Shown in pieces: positions 15,578 through 24,693 of a DNA stretch of 64,000 nucleotides. The notes under the pieces were generated by a model, which was not told the DNA's origin, searched no databases, and worked only from the letters and a program-made list of their open reading frames with translations. This DNA is from PLanc-01 sp034678485. GTDB lineage: Bacteria; Planctomycetota; Phycisphaerae; Sedimentisphaerales; Anaerobacaceae. The first letter of the stretch is position 1; the number at the start of each line of letters is the position of its first letter. The position numbers and the translations under genes were made by a program. The stretch spans positions 1 to 64,000 of the forward strand of contig JAXDBU010000194.1 of the NCBI GenBank assembly GCA_034678485.1, read 5' to 3'.

Positions 15578-15600
15578 GGCCGGGCTCCGCTGTCCCGGGC
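15578..15600 (-). terminator. Intrinsic terminator, minus strand
   Basis: On the minus strand a GC hairpin (CCCGGGACAGCGGAGCCCGG) is followed by CCTTTTTGC. It shares stem and loop sequence with the terminators at 18385, 24642 and 26082. It lies about 260 bases beyond the stop of the 15861 gene because repeats occupy the space between. It is the most likely end of that transcript. Confidence 0.6.
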
Positions 15601-15644
15601 GCATGACCGTATTCGCGCGTGTGCAACAGGGATTCATGGAGACC

Positions 15645-15765
15645 CTGGGTTGTCATTCCCGCGCAAAGCCTGCCCTCGACCCGATCGGGGGCGGGAATCC
15701 ACTTCCTGGGACACGCCGCACGCCACGGTTCCTGGATTCCTGCTTGACGCAGGAATGACAGGGTC
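15645..15765. repeat. Two palindromic dispersed repeats
   Basis: Bases 15652-15700 start with TTGTCATTCCCGCGC and end with GGGGGCGGGAATCCAC. Bases 15729-15762 contain CTGGATTCCTGC / GCAGGAATGACAG. Both are members of the family at 1200 and 5511. The rest of 15422-15860 (apart from the terminator at 15578) holds no supported gene. Confidence 0.7.
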
Positions 15766-15860
15766 GGGGCAACGTTTCGTCACTCTGCGAAAGGCCGCAG
15801 GAACGGACATGCACCCCGCTGTCCTGGCGTGATTTGCTTGTCCGGCCTCACGAGACGCGG

Positions 15861-17759
15861 CTATTGTCCCGGCAGTCTGTCAATGTCGAAGATCCCGTCG
15901 GGGAACTTGGGAGTCAGATCGAGGTAGATTCGCTTGCTCCGGTTGTCTTTGACCGGGACGTGCCTGTAGTCCTTTCGGATGCCGGTCTGTCGTTCGATGA
16001 CGAATCTGGGGTACCAATGGCCGTTCGGAGCCTGGAAGGCCTCGGTGATCTCCTCCACGATGATCGAGCCGTCTCTCGTCTTGGTCGGATCAACGTCGTT
16101 GAGCCAACCCTGGTCTTCCTGCCATTCCGCATCGGGCCGCCACTCAGTCACCTGGCGGCGGCACAGGTAATCCCAGGCCGGATCGAGATAGTAGAGGAAT
16201 CGGCCCGGCAGGGTCACCGTTCCATTGTAGATATGGCCTTGCGCCAAGCGTTCAAAGCAGATCAGCTTGTGCTCCGCCGCATATCCATCCTCGATGATCC
16301 GGGCGCGCACATCGATGTGCGGCCAACCCAGATTGGCGAGGTCGTTCGTTATACCGAACTCACCGGCGGGCTGGTAGTAATTCATTGGTTTGCTCCAGCC
16401 CTTCCCTGGGTCTCTGCTGATTGAGCGACCGTACTGGCCGTCATAGAGGTGAATCGACATCCGCGTTTTGGCGTGTTCCGCGTACTGGCCGCGACTCCAG
16501 GCCAGCATGGACTCGAAGGTCTCGCCCAGCCGCTGCTTGGATATCGTCCAAGCCGGATCCTGGGGATCGCGGAAGGTCTGGCCTTCGTCGAAAACAGAGT
16601 GCCGTTCCCAGCGGTGTTTCCGACCCGACCTGTAGTCGACATCGAGCATATTCAGGGCGTCGCTGATGTCCACAGCCGTGTTGTGCGCGACCACGGCGAT
16701 GTATTCCGTCGTCGCTTCATCTCGGGTTTGCAGGTACTTCTGCAGCACGCTGTATTCCCTTGATGTCTCGCCGAGGACTTGGCGCCACTCTTCCAGCAGA
16801 CTGCGTGACTCGGCCGCTGGCGGGTTGGTCACTACCTTTGCGTCCCGCGGCACATCCAGATCGTAGATGCTCTGGGGCCCCGTTGCAGGGTAGTCGAAAT
16901 CCAGGTTCACCTCAGTAGTCAACTCGCCGGTCGCATCGGCACACGTCGCCTTACCCGCGTGCAATCGCTTGGTCTGCGGATCGACATACAGGACCACCTT
17001 CTTCCGTTCCCCCTGTTCGGTCAGCGATAGTTCTTGGATCTGGACCCTGTGTCCCTGGTAGTCTCCCATTCTGACTGTGGTCTTGGCCCCCTGCTCACCA
17101 AGTGTCTTGTGCACGCTTTCGAGCCATGTCGTGGGGGAGGTCAACTCCGCGGCGGCTTCCTCCATGTAGGTGACAACGATAGTACCGCTCTGGACAGCGT
17201 AGTCGAAGAGCAGATGGTCTTTGAGGCTCTCAAACCGTGTGTAGCCGCCGGCCTCCTTCACCGCGTGGATCTTCGCGTCAAAACCAAACCACGTTTCGCA
17301 TGCCAGGGCTTCGCCATCCTGGAATCCTGACTCCGTCATGCGCATCCAGGGGATCTGCTCCATGGCTCTCGTGATCTCCGAGAACTCCACGGCCTTTACC
17401 GGGGTTCCGTCGAAATAGCGCGCTCCGAGAACAACTGCCACGATGATCAAAGCCGCCGCTGCCAGTTTTGTCATTCGACTGGTCATGATTCTTCTCCATC
17501 CTGTCGGATTCTGGATTCGTTTAGACTGATGACAGGACAGGTCGTGCAGAAGCTGTTCTTTGCGGGCCGGCATATCCATCGTGACTTGGGCAGTCAGCCG
17601 GCCAAGCAGAAGGCCCTCATGACGGAGCACGTCGCGATACTGCCGGCATTCCGGACAACCCTGCAAGTGCTCATCAAGGTGCCTTGCCTGCTGAGTCGGG
17701 AGAGGTTGCGTAACCGAATCGGCGATGAGGTCTCGGATCTCGCTGCATTCGCTGTTCAT
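15861..17759 (-). CDS. Membrane anti-sigma factor with large sensor domain
   Basis: The 632-residue protein starts with MNSECSEIRDLIADSV. A zf-HC2 domain is formed by HLQGCPEC (His31, Cys35, Cys38). A membrane segment lies at about residues 97-114 (TKLAAAALIIVAVVLGA). The remaining 500 residues are extracytoplasmic and beta-rich, with a possible duplication (two halves each carrying a GxxxRF/GxY segment). The ATG at 17759 overlaps the sigma factor stop (ATGA), which supports this start over an upstream one. Stoichiometric co-production with the sigma factor is expected. Related paralogues occur in the next cassettes. Confidence 0.85.
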   Translation of the reverse strand: MNSECSEIRDLIADSVTQPLPTQQARHLDEHLQGCPECRQYRDVLRHEGLLLGRLTAQVTMDMPARKEQLLHDLSCHQSKRIQNPTGWRRIMTSRMTKLAAAALIIVAVVLGARYFDGTPVKAVEFSEITRAMEQIPWMRMTESGFQDGEALACETWFGFDAKIHAVKEAGGYTRFESLKDHLLFDYAVQSGTIVVTYMEEAAAELTSPTTWLESVHKTLGEQGAKTTVRMGDYQGHRVQIQELSLTEQGERKKVVLYVDPQTKRLHAGKATCADATGELTTEVNLDFDYPATGPQSIYDLDVPRDAKVVTNPPAAESRSLLEEWRQVLGETSREYSVLQKYLQTRDEATTEYIAVVAHNTAVDISDALNMLDVDYRSGRKHRWERHSVFDEGQTFRDPQDPAWTISKQRLGETFESMLAWSRGQYAEHAKTRMSIHLYDGQYGRSISRDPGKGWSKPMNYYQPAGEFGITNDLANLGWPHIDVRARIIEDGYAAEHKLICFERLAQGHIYNGTVTLPGRFLYYLDPAWDYLCRRQVTEWRPDAEWQEDQGWLNDVDPTKTRDGSIIVEEITEAFQAPNGHWYPRFVIERQTGIRKDYRHVPVKDNRSKRIYLDLTPKFPDGIFDIDRLPGQ

Positions 17760-18277
17760 GGCTGTGACCCTTCCGTCAAGAACTCGTGCAACTGGCGTCG
17801 CGCCGTTCTGAGCCTCTGGCATACGCCGGAATGGGAGATCTTCAGGTTCTCGGCAATCGTTTTGGCGTTGCGCCCGTCGAAGTAGTACATCAGCAGAGGC
17901 GCGCGAAGCGCGACGGGCAGACGTTTGATGGCCTGCTCCAATTCCTGTTGTGCGTTCAGGTCCTGCCGGGACGGTGCCGGGGGCTGCTCAGCCGGCGGCT
18001 CCCGGCGTTTGCGTTTGCGGAGCCGGTCGATGCAGAGATTCCTGGCGACCCGGATAATCCACGGCCGGAGCTGTTCGGGCGTCATCCGATGCGCCGCCTT
18101 CGCCAGACCCCGGAGCATCGTCTCCTGCGTCGCATCCTCGGCATCGTGCACGTTGACGAGAATCCCGTAGCACACGGCGAAGACGTGGTCGTAGTGCTGC
18201 CGGACGAACTGCTCGTGCGGCGTCCTGTCCTGCGCCTCCATTGCGGCGGGCTGGTCCCGGGTCGAACGATCGTCCAC
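17756..18277 (-). CDS. ECF RNA polymerase sigma factor
   Basis: The 173-residue protein has region 2 (HDAEDATQETMLRGLAKA, then RPWIIRVARNLCIDRLRKRK) and region 4 (LPVALRAPLLMYYFDGRNAK and ISHSGVCQRLRTARRQL). I chose the GTG at 18277 because AGGAG lies 7 bases before it; an in-frame TTG at 18292 and an ATG at 18226 are weaker. The stop overlaps the anti-sigma start. It controls an unknown regulon, probably including itself. Confidence 0.88.
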   Translation of the reverse strand: MDDRSTRDQPAAMEAQDRTPHEQFVRQHYDHVFAVCYGILVNVHDAEDATQETMLRGLAKAAHRMTPEQLRPWIIRVARNLCIDRLRKRKRREPPAEQPPAPSRQDLNAQQELEQAIKRLPVALRAPLLMYYFDGRNAKTIAENLKISHSGVCQRLRTARRQLHEFLTEGSQP

Positions 18278-18384
18278 CTGCGAGCTCCTCAAAACCTGTC
18301 TTCACTGTAATAACGAACAGGCGGTACCCGAAATGCAAAAAACTGCGCACTCGTGGAGAATTCGCTCGGGACACAGACAAGAAA

Positions 18385-18408
18385 AGGCCGGGCTCCGCCG
18401 CCCGGCCT
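18385..18408 (-). terminator. Intrinsic terminator of the 18439 gene
   Basis: A perfect 9-bp stem AGGCCGGGC / GCCCGGCCT with a 6-base loop is followed on the minus strand by TTTTCTTGT. It lies about 30 bases past the stop of the 18439-19671 gene and ahead of the next sigma gene. Confidence 0.8.
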
Positions 18409-18438
18409 ATGCATTTACCACGACTATCTAGTTGACTG

Positions 18439-19671
18439 CTAGTTCGGCAGGTCCTCTGCGGCGACGTCGGCCGTGCTCAGGTCGGCGTAGATGATTCGCC
18501 AGCTCGGCGAGCCCTGCGGCTGGTACCAGAAGACCGGCGTCCGAGGATCCCCGAAGCGGACGTTCTGCCCGGCATAGCGCCACGTGCCTGCGGGTAGCCC
18601 GCTGATGAACACCAGGCCGCCATACACGACCCGCTGTCGGCCGGGGTCGAAGTCCCAACCTGCCTTGAACTTGTTTTCCTGAGCCATGTGCACGATTACC
18701 TTGGCAATCTCCGCCCCGGCCACAAGCGGCGGGAACGTCCCGTCGGCCGTCCAGAGCGACCAGGCACGAAGGAACTCCACAAAATCGCGTTCGCCGACCC
18801 CGGCGGCGTCCGCCTGGGCCTCGAGTGGAATATAACCCTTCGGTGGCTCGAGGCTGAAGAACGCGTCCTCCAGGGGGATGTCAAACTGGAAGTCGCTCAG
18901 GATCACACTCATTCCGGGGGCGCTGGGGCACTCCAACTCCACGCGGGCCAGTTGGCCGTTCGTGGCGTCGATCCATACCGTCGCTATCGCATCACCCTTA
19001 CGGACCCCGAAACCGTCGAGCATCCGGCCATCCAGCTCTCTGCGCCCCAATACCCGATCGGCCCGCGCCGGCAGAGCCCGCAGCATCTCGATCATCGCCC
19101 ACGGGTCCTTGGCAGGGTCGTCCGGCATATTCTCCACCTCGAAGGTCACATAGTTCTTCGCGACCGGAACAATGCTGATCCCTTTGACCTTGTTGCCTAT
19201 GGACTGTGCCACGGTGATATAGCCGTCGGCGGTGGCCGTGCGGACGAAGCCCGTGTCCTTGAACGCGACGTCCATGCGCACAGTAGGCATGCTCTCCACG
19301 CCTGTCCTGGTAATAACGCTGTAGGTCAGAGTCTGGGCGCTGTGCAACTCGCTCATGGCGCGGGCGTACACCTTGCCGGCGCCGTTGCCCGTGAACAGGC
19401 TCAGGCCCACAATCACGGCCAGCGAGATGACGGCCGCCACGGCCGGTGTCATCAGTCGATGATTCATGATCATTCTCCCGAAAAGCGCCGCCGGCGATTC
19501 ACGTCCGGGACGCGTCTGTTCCTTGTCTTTCCCCTTCGTAGCCGGCGGCCGCCTGCCGTATGTCAGGCCGCCGGCATCGAGGGCATCGGTCAGCACGGCC
19601 CGGTCCAGCGCCGGATTCGTGCTGAGATTCGCATTCCGGTAAAACCCCTTCACTTCATCTGGGCGTTTCAT
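18439..19671 (-). CDS. Single-pass membrane sensor protein paired with an ECF sigma factor
   Basis: The 410-residue protein overlaps the upstream sigma gene by ATGA, placing it as the regulatory partner, but its cytoplasmic N-terminus (about 70 residues, MKRPDEVKGFYRNANLS) has no Cys/His zinc finger. One membrane helix lies at about 74-93 (TPAVAAVISLAVIVGLSLF). The outer part has LolA-like repeated strands and ends with SWRIIYADLSTADVAAEDL, related to the RVIFGDL ending of neighbours. It is likely an anti-sigma of a zinc-free type, or a sensor whose anti-sigma portion has diverged. Confidence 0.78.
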   Translation of the reverse strand: MKRPDEVKGFYRNANLSTNPALDRAVLTDALDAGGLTYGRRPPATKGKDKEQTRPGRESPAALFGRMIMNHRLMTPAVAAVISLAVIVGLSLFTGNGAGKVYARAMSELHSAQTLTYSVITRTGVESMPTVRMDVAFKDTGFVRTATADGYITVAQSIGNKVKGISIVPVAKNYVTFEVENMPDDPAKDPWAMIEMLRALPARADRVLGRRELDGRMLDGFGVRKGDAIATVWIDATNGQLARVELECPSAPGMSVILSDFQFDIPLEDAFFSLEPPKGYIPLEAQADAAGVGERDFVEFLRAWSLWTADGTFPPLVAGAEIAKVIVHMAQENKFKAGWDFDPGRQRVVYGGLVFISGLPAGTWRYAGQNVRFGDPRTPVFWYQPQGSPSWRIIYADLSTADVAAEDLPN

Positions 19672-20222
19672 GTCGTTGCCTCCGAGTTCAGCAGGGACCG
19701 CAGCTTCTCCAGTCCGTACCGGCATCGGCCCTGCACCGTGTTGACCGAGGCGTTCTGGAGCTTGGCGATCTCGGGAAAGCTCATCCCGACGCCCAGGTGG
19801 AGGGCGACTGCCTCCCGTTGTTCCGCCGGCAACTGCGCCATCGCCTCGCTGAGCGACTGCAATTGCTCGCTGACAATCGCCCAGTGCGCGGGCTCGCACG
19901 CCGTCGCGGGGTCGCCGGTTGCCTGCCTGGCCAGGGAGTTGCGGTAGCGGTACTCGTCCCGGCGGTGGTTCCTCGCCCGGTTGGCGACGCTCGTGGCCAA
20001 CAGGGCCTTGAGATTGCCTGTCACTCGCAGGGCGGCCCGAGTCCTCGCCACGTGGACGAAGACATCGTGCACAACGTCCTCGGCCGCGTGGACGTCCCCG
20101 AGCAGGACCACCGCCAGCTTGAGCAGACCGTTCTTGTGCCGCTCGTAGATCCGCTCGAACGCCTCGGCGCTGCCGTGCTTGAACCGCCAGATCAGGTACC
20201 TTTCGCCCACGAGAACTCTCAT
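19668..20222 (-). CDS. ECF RNA polymerase sigma factor
   Basis: The 184-residue protein has region 2 (HAAEDVVHDVFVHVARTRAA and NLKALLATSVANRARNHRR) and region 4 (LPAEQREAVALHLGVGMSF, then NASVNTVQGRCRYGLEKL). The pattern is close to the ECF families common in Planctomycetes. It precedes the membrane protein at 18439 with overlapping start and stop. Confidence 0.88.
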   Translation of the reverse strand: MRVLVGERYLIWRFKHGSAEAFERIYERHKNGLLKLAVVLLGDVHAAEDVVHDVFVHVARTRAALRVTGNLKALLATSVANRARNHRRDEYRYRNSLARQATGDPATACEPAHWAIVSEQLQSLSEAMAQLPAEQREAVALHLGVGMSFPEIAKLQNASVNTVQGRCRYGLEKLRSLLNSEATT

Positions 20223-20271
20223 ATCGCCTGTAATACACCACAGGCCGTCTCGCCCGTATAGGGTGAGTCAG

Positions 20272-20306
20272 AAACCCGAAGCACGAAACTCGAAATCCGA
20301 AACGAA
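20272..20306. repeat. Short dispersed repeat (CGAAATCCGAAAC type)
   Basis: AACCCGAAGCACGAAACTCG followed by AAATCCGAAACG is related to the element at 9005-9060. It lies in the 170-base gap between the sigma gene and the pseudopilin-like gene, where no other feature is seen. Confidence 0.55.
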
Positions 20307-20393
20307 GCGACAGCGCGATGCTCACGTGCTTAGACACGCCTCGATCGCATGCTCCTTCACGGAGTTCAAATGGGGAAGTCCGGCGACCCGCTG

Positions 20394-21263
20394 CTACTTG
20401 AGCCACGGGATCTCGACGTCATAGACCAGCTCGAATCCCTTGTGCCACTTGAAAGCCCAGAGGTCGGGGAGAAACACCTTCTGCGATGAGCCGTCCATGA
20501 GAGCCAGGTTGATGCCTCGACTGTGCCGGTCGATGGTATACCTCGCCATGTCCCAGTCCCAATCGCCAAAACCGATGGGATCCTTGCTCTCCCACCAGTC
20601 GCGGGTCGGCGTGGGCTTGCCGGCGTTGGCGCTGTACGAGCTGTCGTGCAGGCTGAAGGGGTTCGCGCCGAACCATGTGCAGTCCGACACCATGGGGACC
20701 TGCGCGGGATGCGGGGCGTCCATCGTCTTCCATTGTCGTTGGGGCTGGCCTCGCCATCCATTCGTCGAGGGCGACTCCACGGAGTTGATCCAGAAGTTGA
20801 TGCCGTAGCTGCCGTACACCTTGTCCGGCTCGTCGATGAACTTGTGGTTCTTCATGATCTGGCCGGGACCCCATTGGCAGTACGTTGTGCCTACGCCGCC
20901 TTGCGGGCCGTTGAGGCGAGACGCAGACGGGCACAGACGCGCTTTGTCCACGTCGCCGTACATCGCGGACAGCATGAGCATCCAATTGCCCTGCGGTTTG
21001 CCTGTCGCCCAGACATTCTGCTCCGTCCAGAACTTGTTCCCGTTGTCCACCGTGTATAGATGAAACACCGTGCCCCACTGACGCAGATGGGCCCTGCACA
21101 CGGCCGCCCGCGCCATCTGTCTGGCCCTGCTCAAACCCGGCATCAGGATCGCCATCAGGATCGCAATGATCGCGATGACGACGAGCAATTCGATCAGGGT
21201 GAACGCCCCCCGTCGGCCCCCGTACGCGTATTCGAATCCACGCAATGTGCGCTCACCATCCAC
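20394..21263 (-). CDS. Type II pseudopilin-like protein (prepilin N-terminal leader)
   Basis: The 289-residue protein has a prepilin leader GAFTLIELLVVIAIIAILMA after a basic stretch, cleaved by prepilin peptidase before Phe. The rest is a globular domain of the Planctomycete H-X9-DG type (DIDRH...NLALMDGSSQ-like end). The GTG at 21263 is preferred because GGGAG lies 6 bases upstream; ATGs further upstream would give a poor leader. It is a surface or type II secretion-like pseudopilin. It lies on the same strand as the adjacent permease gene but about 100 bases away, so a link is uncertain. Confidence 0.82.
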   Translation of the reverse strand: MDGERTLRGFEYAYGGRRGAFTLIELLVVIAIIAILMAILMPGLSRARQMARAAVCRAHLRQWGTVFHLYTVDNGNKFWTEQNVWATGKPQGNWMLMLSAMYGDVDKARLCPSASRLNGPQGGVGTTYCQWGPGQIMKNHKFIDEPDKVYGSYGINFWINSVESPSTNGWRGQPQRQWKTMDAPHPAQVPMVSDCTWFGANPFSLHDSSYSANAGKPTPTRDWWESKDPIGFGDWDWDMARYTIDRHSRGINLALMDGSSQKVFLPDLWAFKWHKGFELVYDVEIPWLK

Positions 21264-21363
21264 AGCGTTCTCCCGGCTCAACTGCGAACCATTGTAGCGA
21301 TCGCACCCGAGGAAGTCGAGGACAATCACCACGTGCGCGACAGAAGAGCCCGGCGGCCCGATT

Positions 21364-22644
21364 CTACTCATGCCGCAGGGCAATGATGGGGTCCACCTTG
21401 GCCGCGTGAATGGCCGGGTACAGGCCGAAGAGGATGCCGATGCTCATGCTGATCAGCAGGGGCAGAAGGATACCCTTCCAGGTGAGGATGGTGATCATGC
21501 CGGAGAAATGGGTGATCAACCTTGGGATCAAGGCGCCGATCCCCAGGCCGATGAGCCCGCCGGTGGTCGAGAGCACGACGGTCTCCACAAGGAACTGGTA
21601 GATGATCTGCCGTCGTTTGGCGCCGATGGCCCGTCGGATGCCGATCTCGCGGGTCCGCTCGGTGACCGAGGCCAGCATGATGTTCATAATCCCGATGCCG
21701 CCCACGAGCAGGCTGATGCCTGCGATCGAGCCCAGAACGATGCTCGACCGGCGCTTGGCGTCCTCCGCCTGGCGCAGCAACGCCAGCGGCACGCTGACGC
21801 TGTAGTCTTTCTTCTTGTGGAACTGCGCGAGCATCCGCTCGATGGCCCGGGCGGTCGATTCGACGTTCCCGATTGCGTCGACCTGGACAATCGCCTGGTG
21901 CAGCTCGACCCGCTCGAGCGCCCGCGAGCCCGACGCCGACCGTGTGGACACGTCGCCGAAGTACTGGCGGGCAATCGCGATGGGGACATAGGCATCAACC
22001 TGGTCATCAGGCATCTGGAGGTCGCCCGCCTTGCCGCCCTCGCTTTTCACGATACCGACGATCTGGAAGCAGTTGCCGCCGATCCGAATCCATTCGCCGA
22101 CGCTGTGCTTGGTGGCCAGAAGTCTCCTGGCGCCGTACTCGGTCAAGACCGCGGCGGGGGCGGGCGTCCCGTCACTCATCGGCAACAGAACCCTCCCGGC
22201 CAGGACCTCGCGATTGACCAGATCGAACCAGTCCGGCGTGGTCCCCACGACGCGGACCTCCAGGGTCTGCTCCCCAAGACGGGCGTCCTGGCGCAGCAGT
22301 TTCACCGGCGCGGTCCGTTCCACGTGCTTGAGGCTCTCGGCCATTCGCAGTTGGTCCTCGTAGGTCAAGCCGTAGATGCTCATGCCCGCCGAGGCGCGGT
22401 TCATGCTCGCTGATTGATCCTCGGCCGGCTTGATGGACGAGACGATGATGTTGTTGCTGCCGAGCCTGCGGATCTGCTCGAGGGCCTCCTTCCCGGCCCC
22501 CTCGCCGACCGAGAGCATCGCGACCACGCTGCCCACGCCGAACACGACACCCAGCATGGTCAGGAACGACCGCAGCTTATGGAGCAGCAGGTTCTCCAGG
22601 CCGGAGCGGATATTCCGGACGATTTTGATCGTGTGCCAGGTCAT
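21364..22644 (-). CDS. FtsX/MacB-family ABC transporter permease
   Basis: The 426-residue protein has the MacB/FtsX architecture: an N-terminal helix (FLTMLGVVFGVGSVVAMLSV), a large periplasmic domain, and three C-terminal helices ending in PLLISMSIGILFGLYPAIHA and KVDPIIALRHE. It is of usual length. It overlaps the HlyD-like adaptor gene by 4 bases, as in MacA-MacB-type pairs, but MacB's ATPase domain is absent and no ATPase gene lies nearby. It may use an ATPase encoded elsewhere. The likely job is export of a lipoprotein, peptide or drug. Confidence 0.88.
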   Translation of the reverse strand: MTWHTIKIVRNIRSGLENLLLHKLRSFLTMLGVVFGVGSVVAMLSVGEGAGKEALEQIRRLGSNNIIVSSIKPAEDQSASMNRASAGMSIYGLTYEDQLRMAESLKHVERTAPVKLLRQDARLGEQTLEVRVVGTTPDWFDLVNREVLAGRVLLPMSDGTPAPAAVLTEYGARRLLATKHSVGEWIRIGGNCFQIVGIVKSEGGKAGDLQMPDDQVDAYVPIAIARQYFGDVSTRSASGSRALERVELHQAIVQVDAIGNVESTARAIERMLAQFHKKKDYSVSVPLALLRQAEDAKRRSSIVLGSIAGISLLVGGIGIMNIMLASVTERTREIGIRRAIGAKRRQIIYQFLVETVVLSTTGGLIGLGIGALIPRLITHFSGMITILTWKGILLPLLISMSIGILFGLYPAIHAAKVDPIIALRHE

Positions 22645-24557
22645 TGCTCCTGCTCCGGGCCCATCTTCTCCTTGAGGAACTCGATCCTCTCTTCCATGGA
22701 CATGTTCTTGAGCCTTTCCTTCTCCTCCTCGGACAGGTTCTTCATGATCTCCATCGCCTTCTGCATCTGTTTTTTCATCTGCTCCTGCTGCTCGGGAGTC
22801 AGGTTCGGCATGCCCGGCGGCATCTGGCCGGGGGCCATGCCGGGGAAACCCTGCCCGGGCGCAGGAGCCGGCGCGGCCGCCGACGGGCCGGCCGGGGTCG
22901 GGGCCGATGGCATCGCCTGCGGGCCGGCGCCGGCGGGAGCGGGTCCCGGACTTGCCTGCCGGGAGGCGTCCAGTCGCGTGCGAACTTGCTGGTCGATCCC
23001 ATCCGTTTTCTCACCGGCAGCGTTCGGCTCCGCGCCGCCGGCTACTGCGACATCGACCGAAGACGCCTTCAGTGGTGGATCGAGCACGACCGCTTCGCCT
23101 TCCGCCAGCCCGCTGATGATCCGGACCATCCGGTTGTTGTCCAAGCCGATCTCGACCTTGCGGGGCACGATCTCCTTGCCCTCCAGGACGTAGACCGTTG
23201 CATCCCCCCCGACTCGCGTCACCGCCTGCATGGGTACGTAGACCGCATCGTCATACTGCTCGACGATGATCTCCGCTCTGCAGGTCATCCCGGATCGCAG
23301 GGCCGGATCGTCCGTATCCAGGTGGATCTGCGTATTGAAGACCTTCAGATCCGGGTTGAGGAACATGCCCGTCGAGTCCGGCAGCGGAGCCACCAGTCCC
23401 ACCGTCCCGAGGAACCGCTTGCCCGGCAGGGTCTCGACCGTCACGATGGCGGGCTGCTCGACCCGCACCTTGGCCAGGCTCGCCTCATGAACGCCGACCT
23501 CCGCCATCGTCGAGTTGCCCATAGGCAGGTAGATCAGCTCCTGCTTCTCGACCACCTGCTGGCCTTCCGTCAGGGGCTCCCTCATCATGCTCGCCAGGCC
23601 GCCCTTCGTGCTGGTGGCGTAGACGACCAGCCCGTCGCACGGCGCGAGGATCGTCGTCTTCGTGAGCTGGTTGACGATCTTCTGCAGTTTCTGTTGTTGG
23701 CGCGTGTACTCGGCTTCCTTGGCGGTCAGGTCCGTCTGGGCCTGCCGCTTGTCGGCCTCGGCTTTGCGCGTGGCGCGGTCCAAGGCGGAGATGGCCTGTT
23801 GCACATCGCTCTGCAACTGACGGATCTGACGAGGATAGGTGAACTCTTGCAGGAGTTTCAAGTCGGCCTGCGCCAGCTCCACTTCGAGTTTCTTCCGCTT
23901 GACCGCGATTTCGTCGCCCGTCTTCTCCGTCTCGGAGAGGTACTTCTCCTCGAATAACCTCACGGACCAGGCCAGCGTCTGCTCGGCCCGGCCCAGTTCT
24001 TCCCGGGCGAGCGTGATCTTCTTGTTCGCTTCGTTCACGTCTTTCGGATACTGGCCCTCCTCATATTTGCGCAGGTCCTGCCTGGCGAACTCCACCGCCA
24101 GCTCCGCCTCGTTGACGTCGCTATCGGCCTGGCTGGACACGATGGCGAGGTTCTCCTCGGCGTTGGTGTATGCCGCCTGGGCGTTCTGGGTGCGGATTTC
24201 CTGATCGATCTTGTTGTCCTGGAGCGTGCTGGCATCCAGCTCGACCAACAGCTCGCCCTTCTTGACGTGGGTGCCTTCGCGGACGAGGGTGATGATCGAG
24301 GTTCGGCCCTCCACCTCGTTCTTGATGATGAGCTGATCGCGAGCCTTGATCGTCCCGGACTCGACGACGCTGATCGTCAGGGGACCGCGCTTGGCCGGGA
24401 AGGTCGCGACGTCCTGCGCCGACTTGTCGCTGCCTCGGACCACCGTGAGCCAGACAGCGCCGCCCGCGATGATCGCCACAACCACAAGAACGGCAATCAC
24501 CTTGGGCATCGTGTGTCTGTTCCCCGTTCCGCTTGTCTGCTCAGCCGTACCGGCCAT
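22641..24557 (-). CDS. HlyD/MacA-type periplasmic adaptor with Pro/Met-rich tail
   Basis: The 638-residue protein has a signal-anchor (PKVIAVLVVVAIIAGGAVW), then a lipoyl/barrel region (EGTHVKKGELLVELDASTL), a long alpha-hairpin (about residues 110-280) with coiled-coil character, and a beta-barrel with VEQPAIVTVETLPGKRFLG. The C-terminal 130 residues are low complexity: a Pro/Ala/Gly/Met-rich stretch, then an acidic-basic helix (KKQMQKAMEIMKNLSEEEKE). It couples the permease to an outer-membrane partner or acts as a periplasmic chaperone. Its first 20 residues resemble those of the 24694 protein, an unusual match. The end overlaps the permease start. Confidence 0.85.
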   Translation of the reverse strand: MAGTAEQTSGTGNRHTMPKVIAVLVVVAIIAGGAVWLTVVRGSDKSAQDVATFPAKRGPLTISVVESGTIKARDQLIIKNEVEGRTSIITLVREGTHVKKGELLVELDASTLQDNKIDQEIRTQNAQAAYTNAEENLAIVSSQADSDVNEAELAVEFARQDLRKYEEGQYPKDVNEANKKITLAREELGRAEQTLAWSVRLFEEKYLSETEKTGDEIAVKRKKLEVELAQADLKLLQEFTYPRQIRQLQSDVQQAISALDRATRKAEADKRQAQTDLTAKEAEYTRQQQKLQKIVNQLTKTTILAPCDGLVVYATSTKGGLASMMREPLTEGQQVVEKQELIYLPMGNSTMAEVGVHEASLAKVRVEQPAIVTVETLPGKRFLGTVGLVAPLPDSTGMFLNPDLKVFNTQIHLDTDDPALRSGMTCRAEIIVEQYDDAVYVPMQAVTRVGGDATVYVLEGKEIVPRKVEIGLDNNRMVRIISGLAEGEAVVLDPPLKASSVDVAVAGGAEPNAAGEKTDGIDQQVRTRLDASRQASPGPAPAGAGPQAMPSAPTPAGPSAAAPAPAPGQGFPGMAPGQMPPGMPNLTPEQQEQMKKQMQKAMEIMKNLSEEEKERLKNMSMEERIEFLKEKMGPEQEQ

Positions 24558-24641
24558 GTTCGTTCTCCTCGAATTCTCCTTGCCCTGTCCGAATGCGCCA
24601 ACGCTCGCAGAATATCATACAACAGATTGGATCCAAAAGCA

Positions 24642-24666
24642 AAGCCGGGCTGTGCTGACCCGGCTT
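24642..24666 (-). terminator. Intrinsic terminator of the 24694 gene
   Basis: AAGCCGGG / CCCGGCTT, an 8-bp stem with a 9-base loop (CAG-type core), is followed on the minus strand by TGCTTTTGG. It ends the 24694 transcript and separates it from the adaptor/permease genes. Confidence 0.75.
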
Positions 24667-24693
24667 CGCTGATTTGGCCACAGGATCGTCGGT

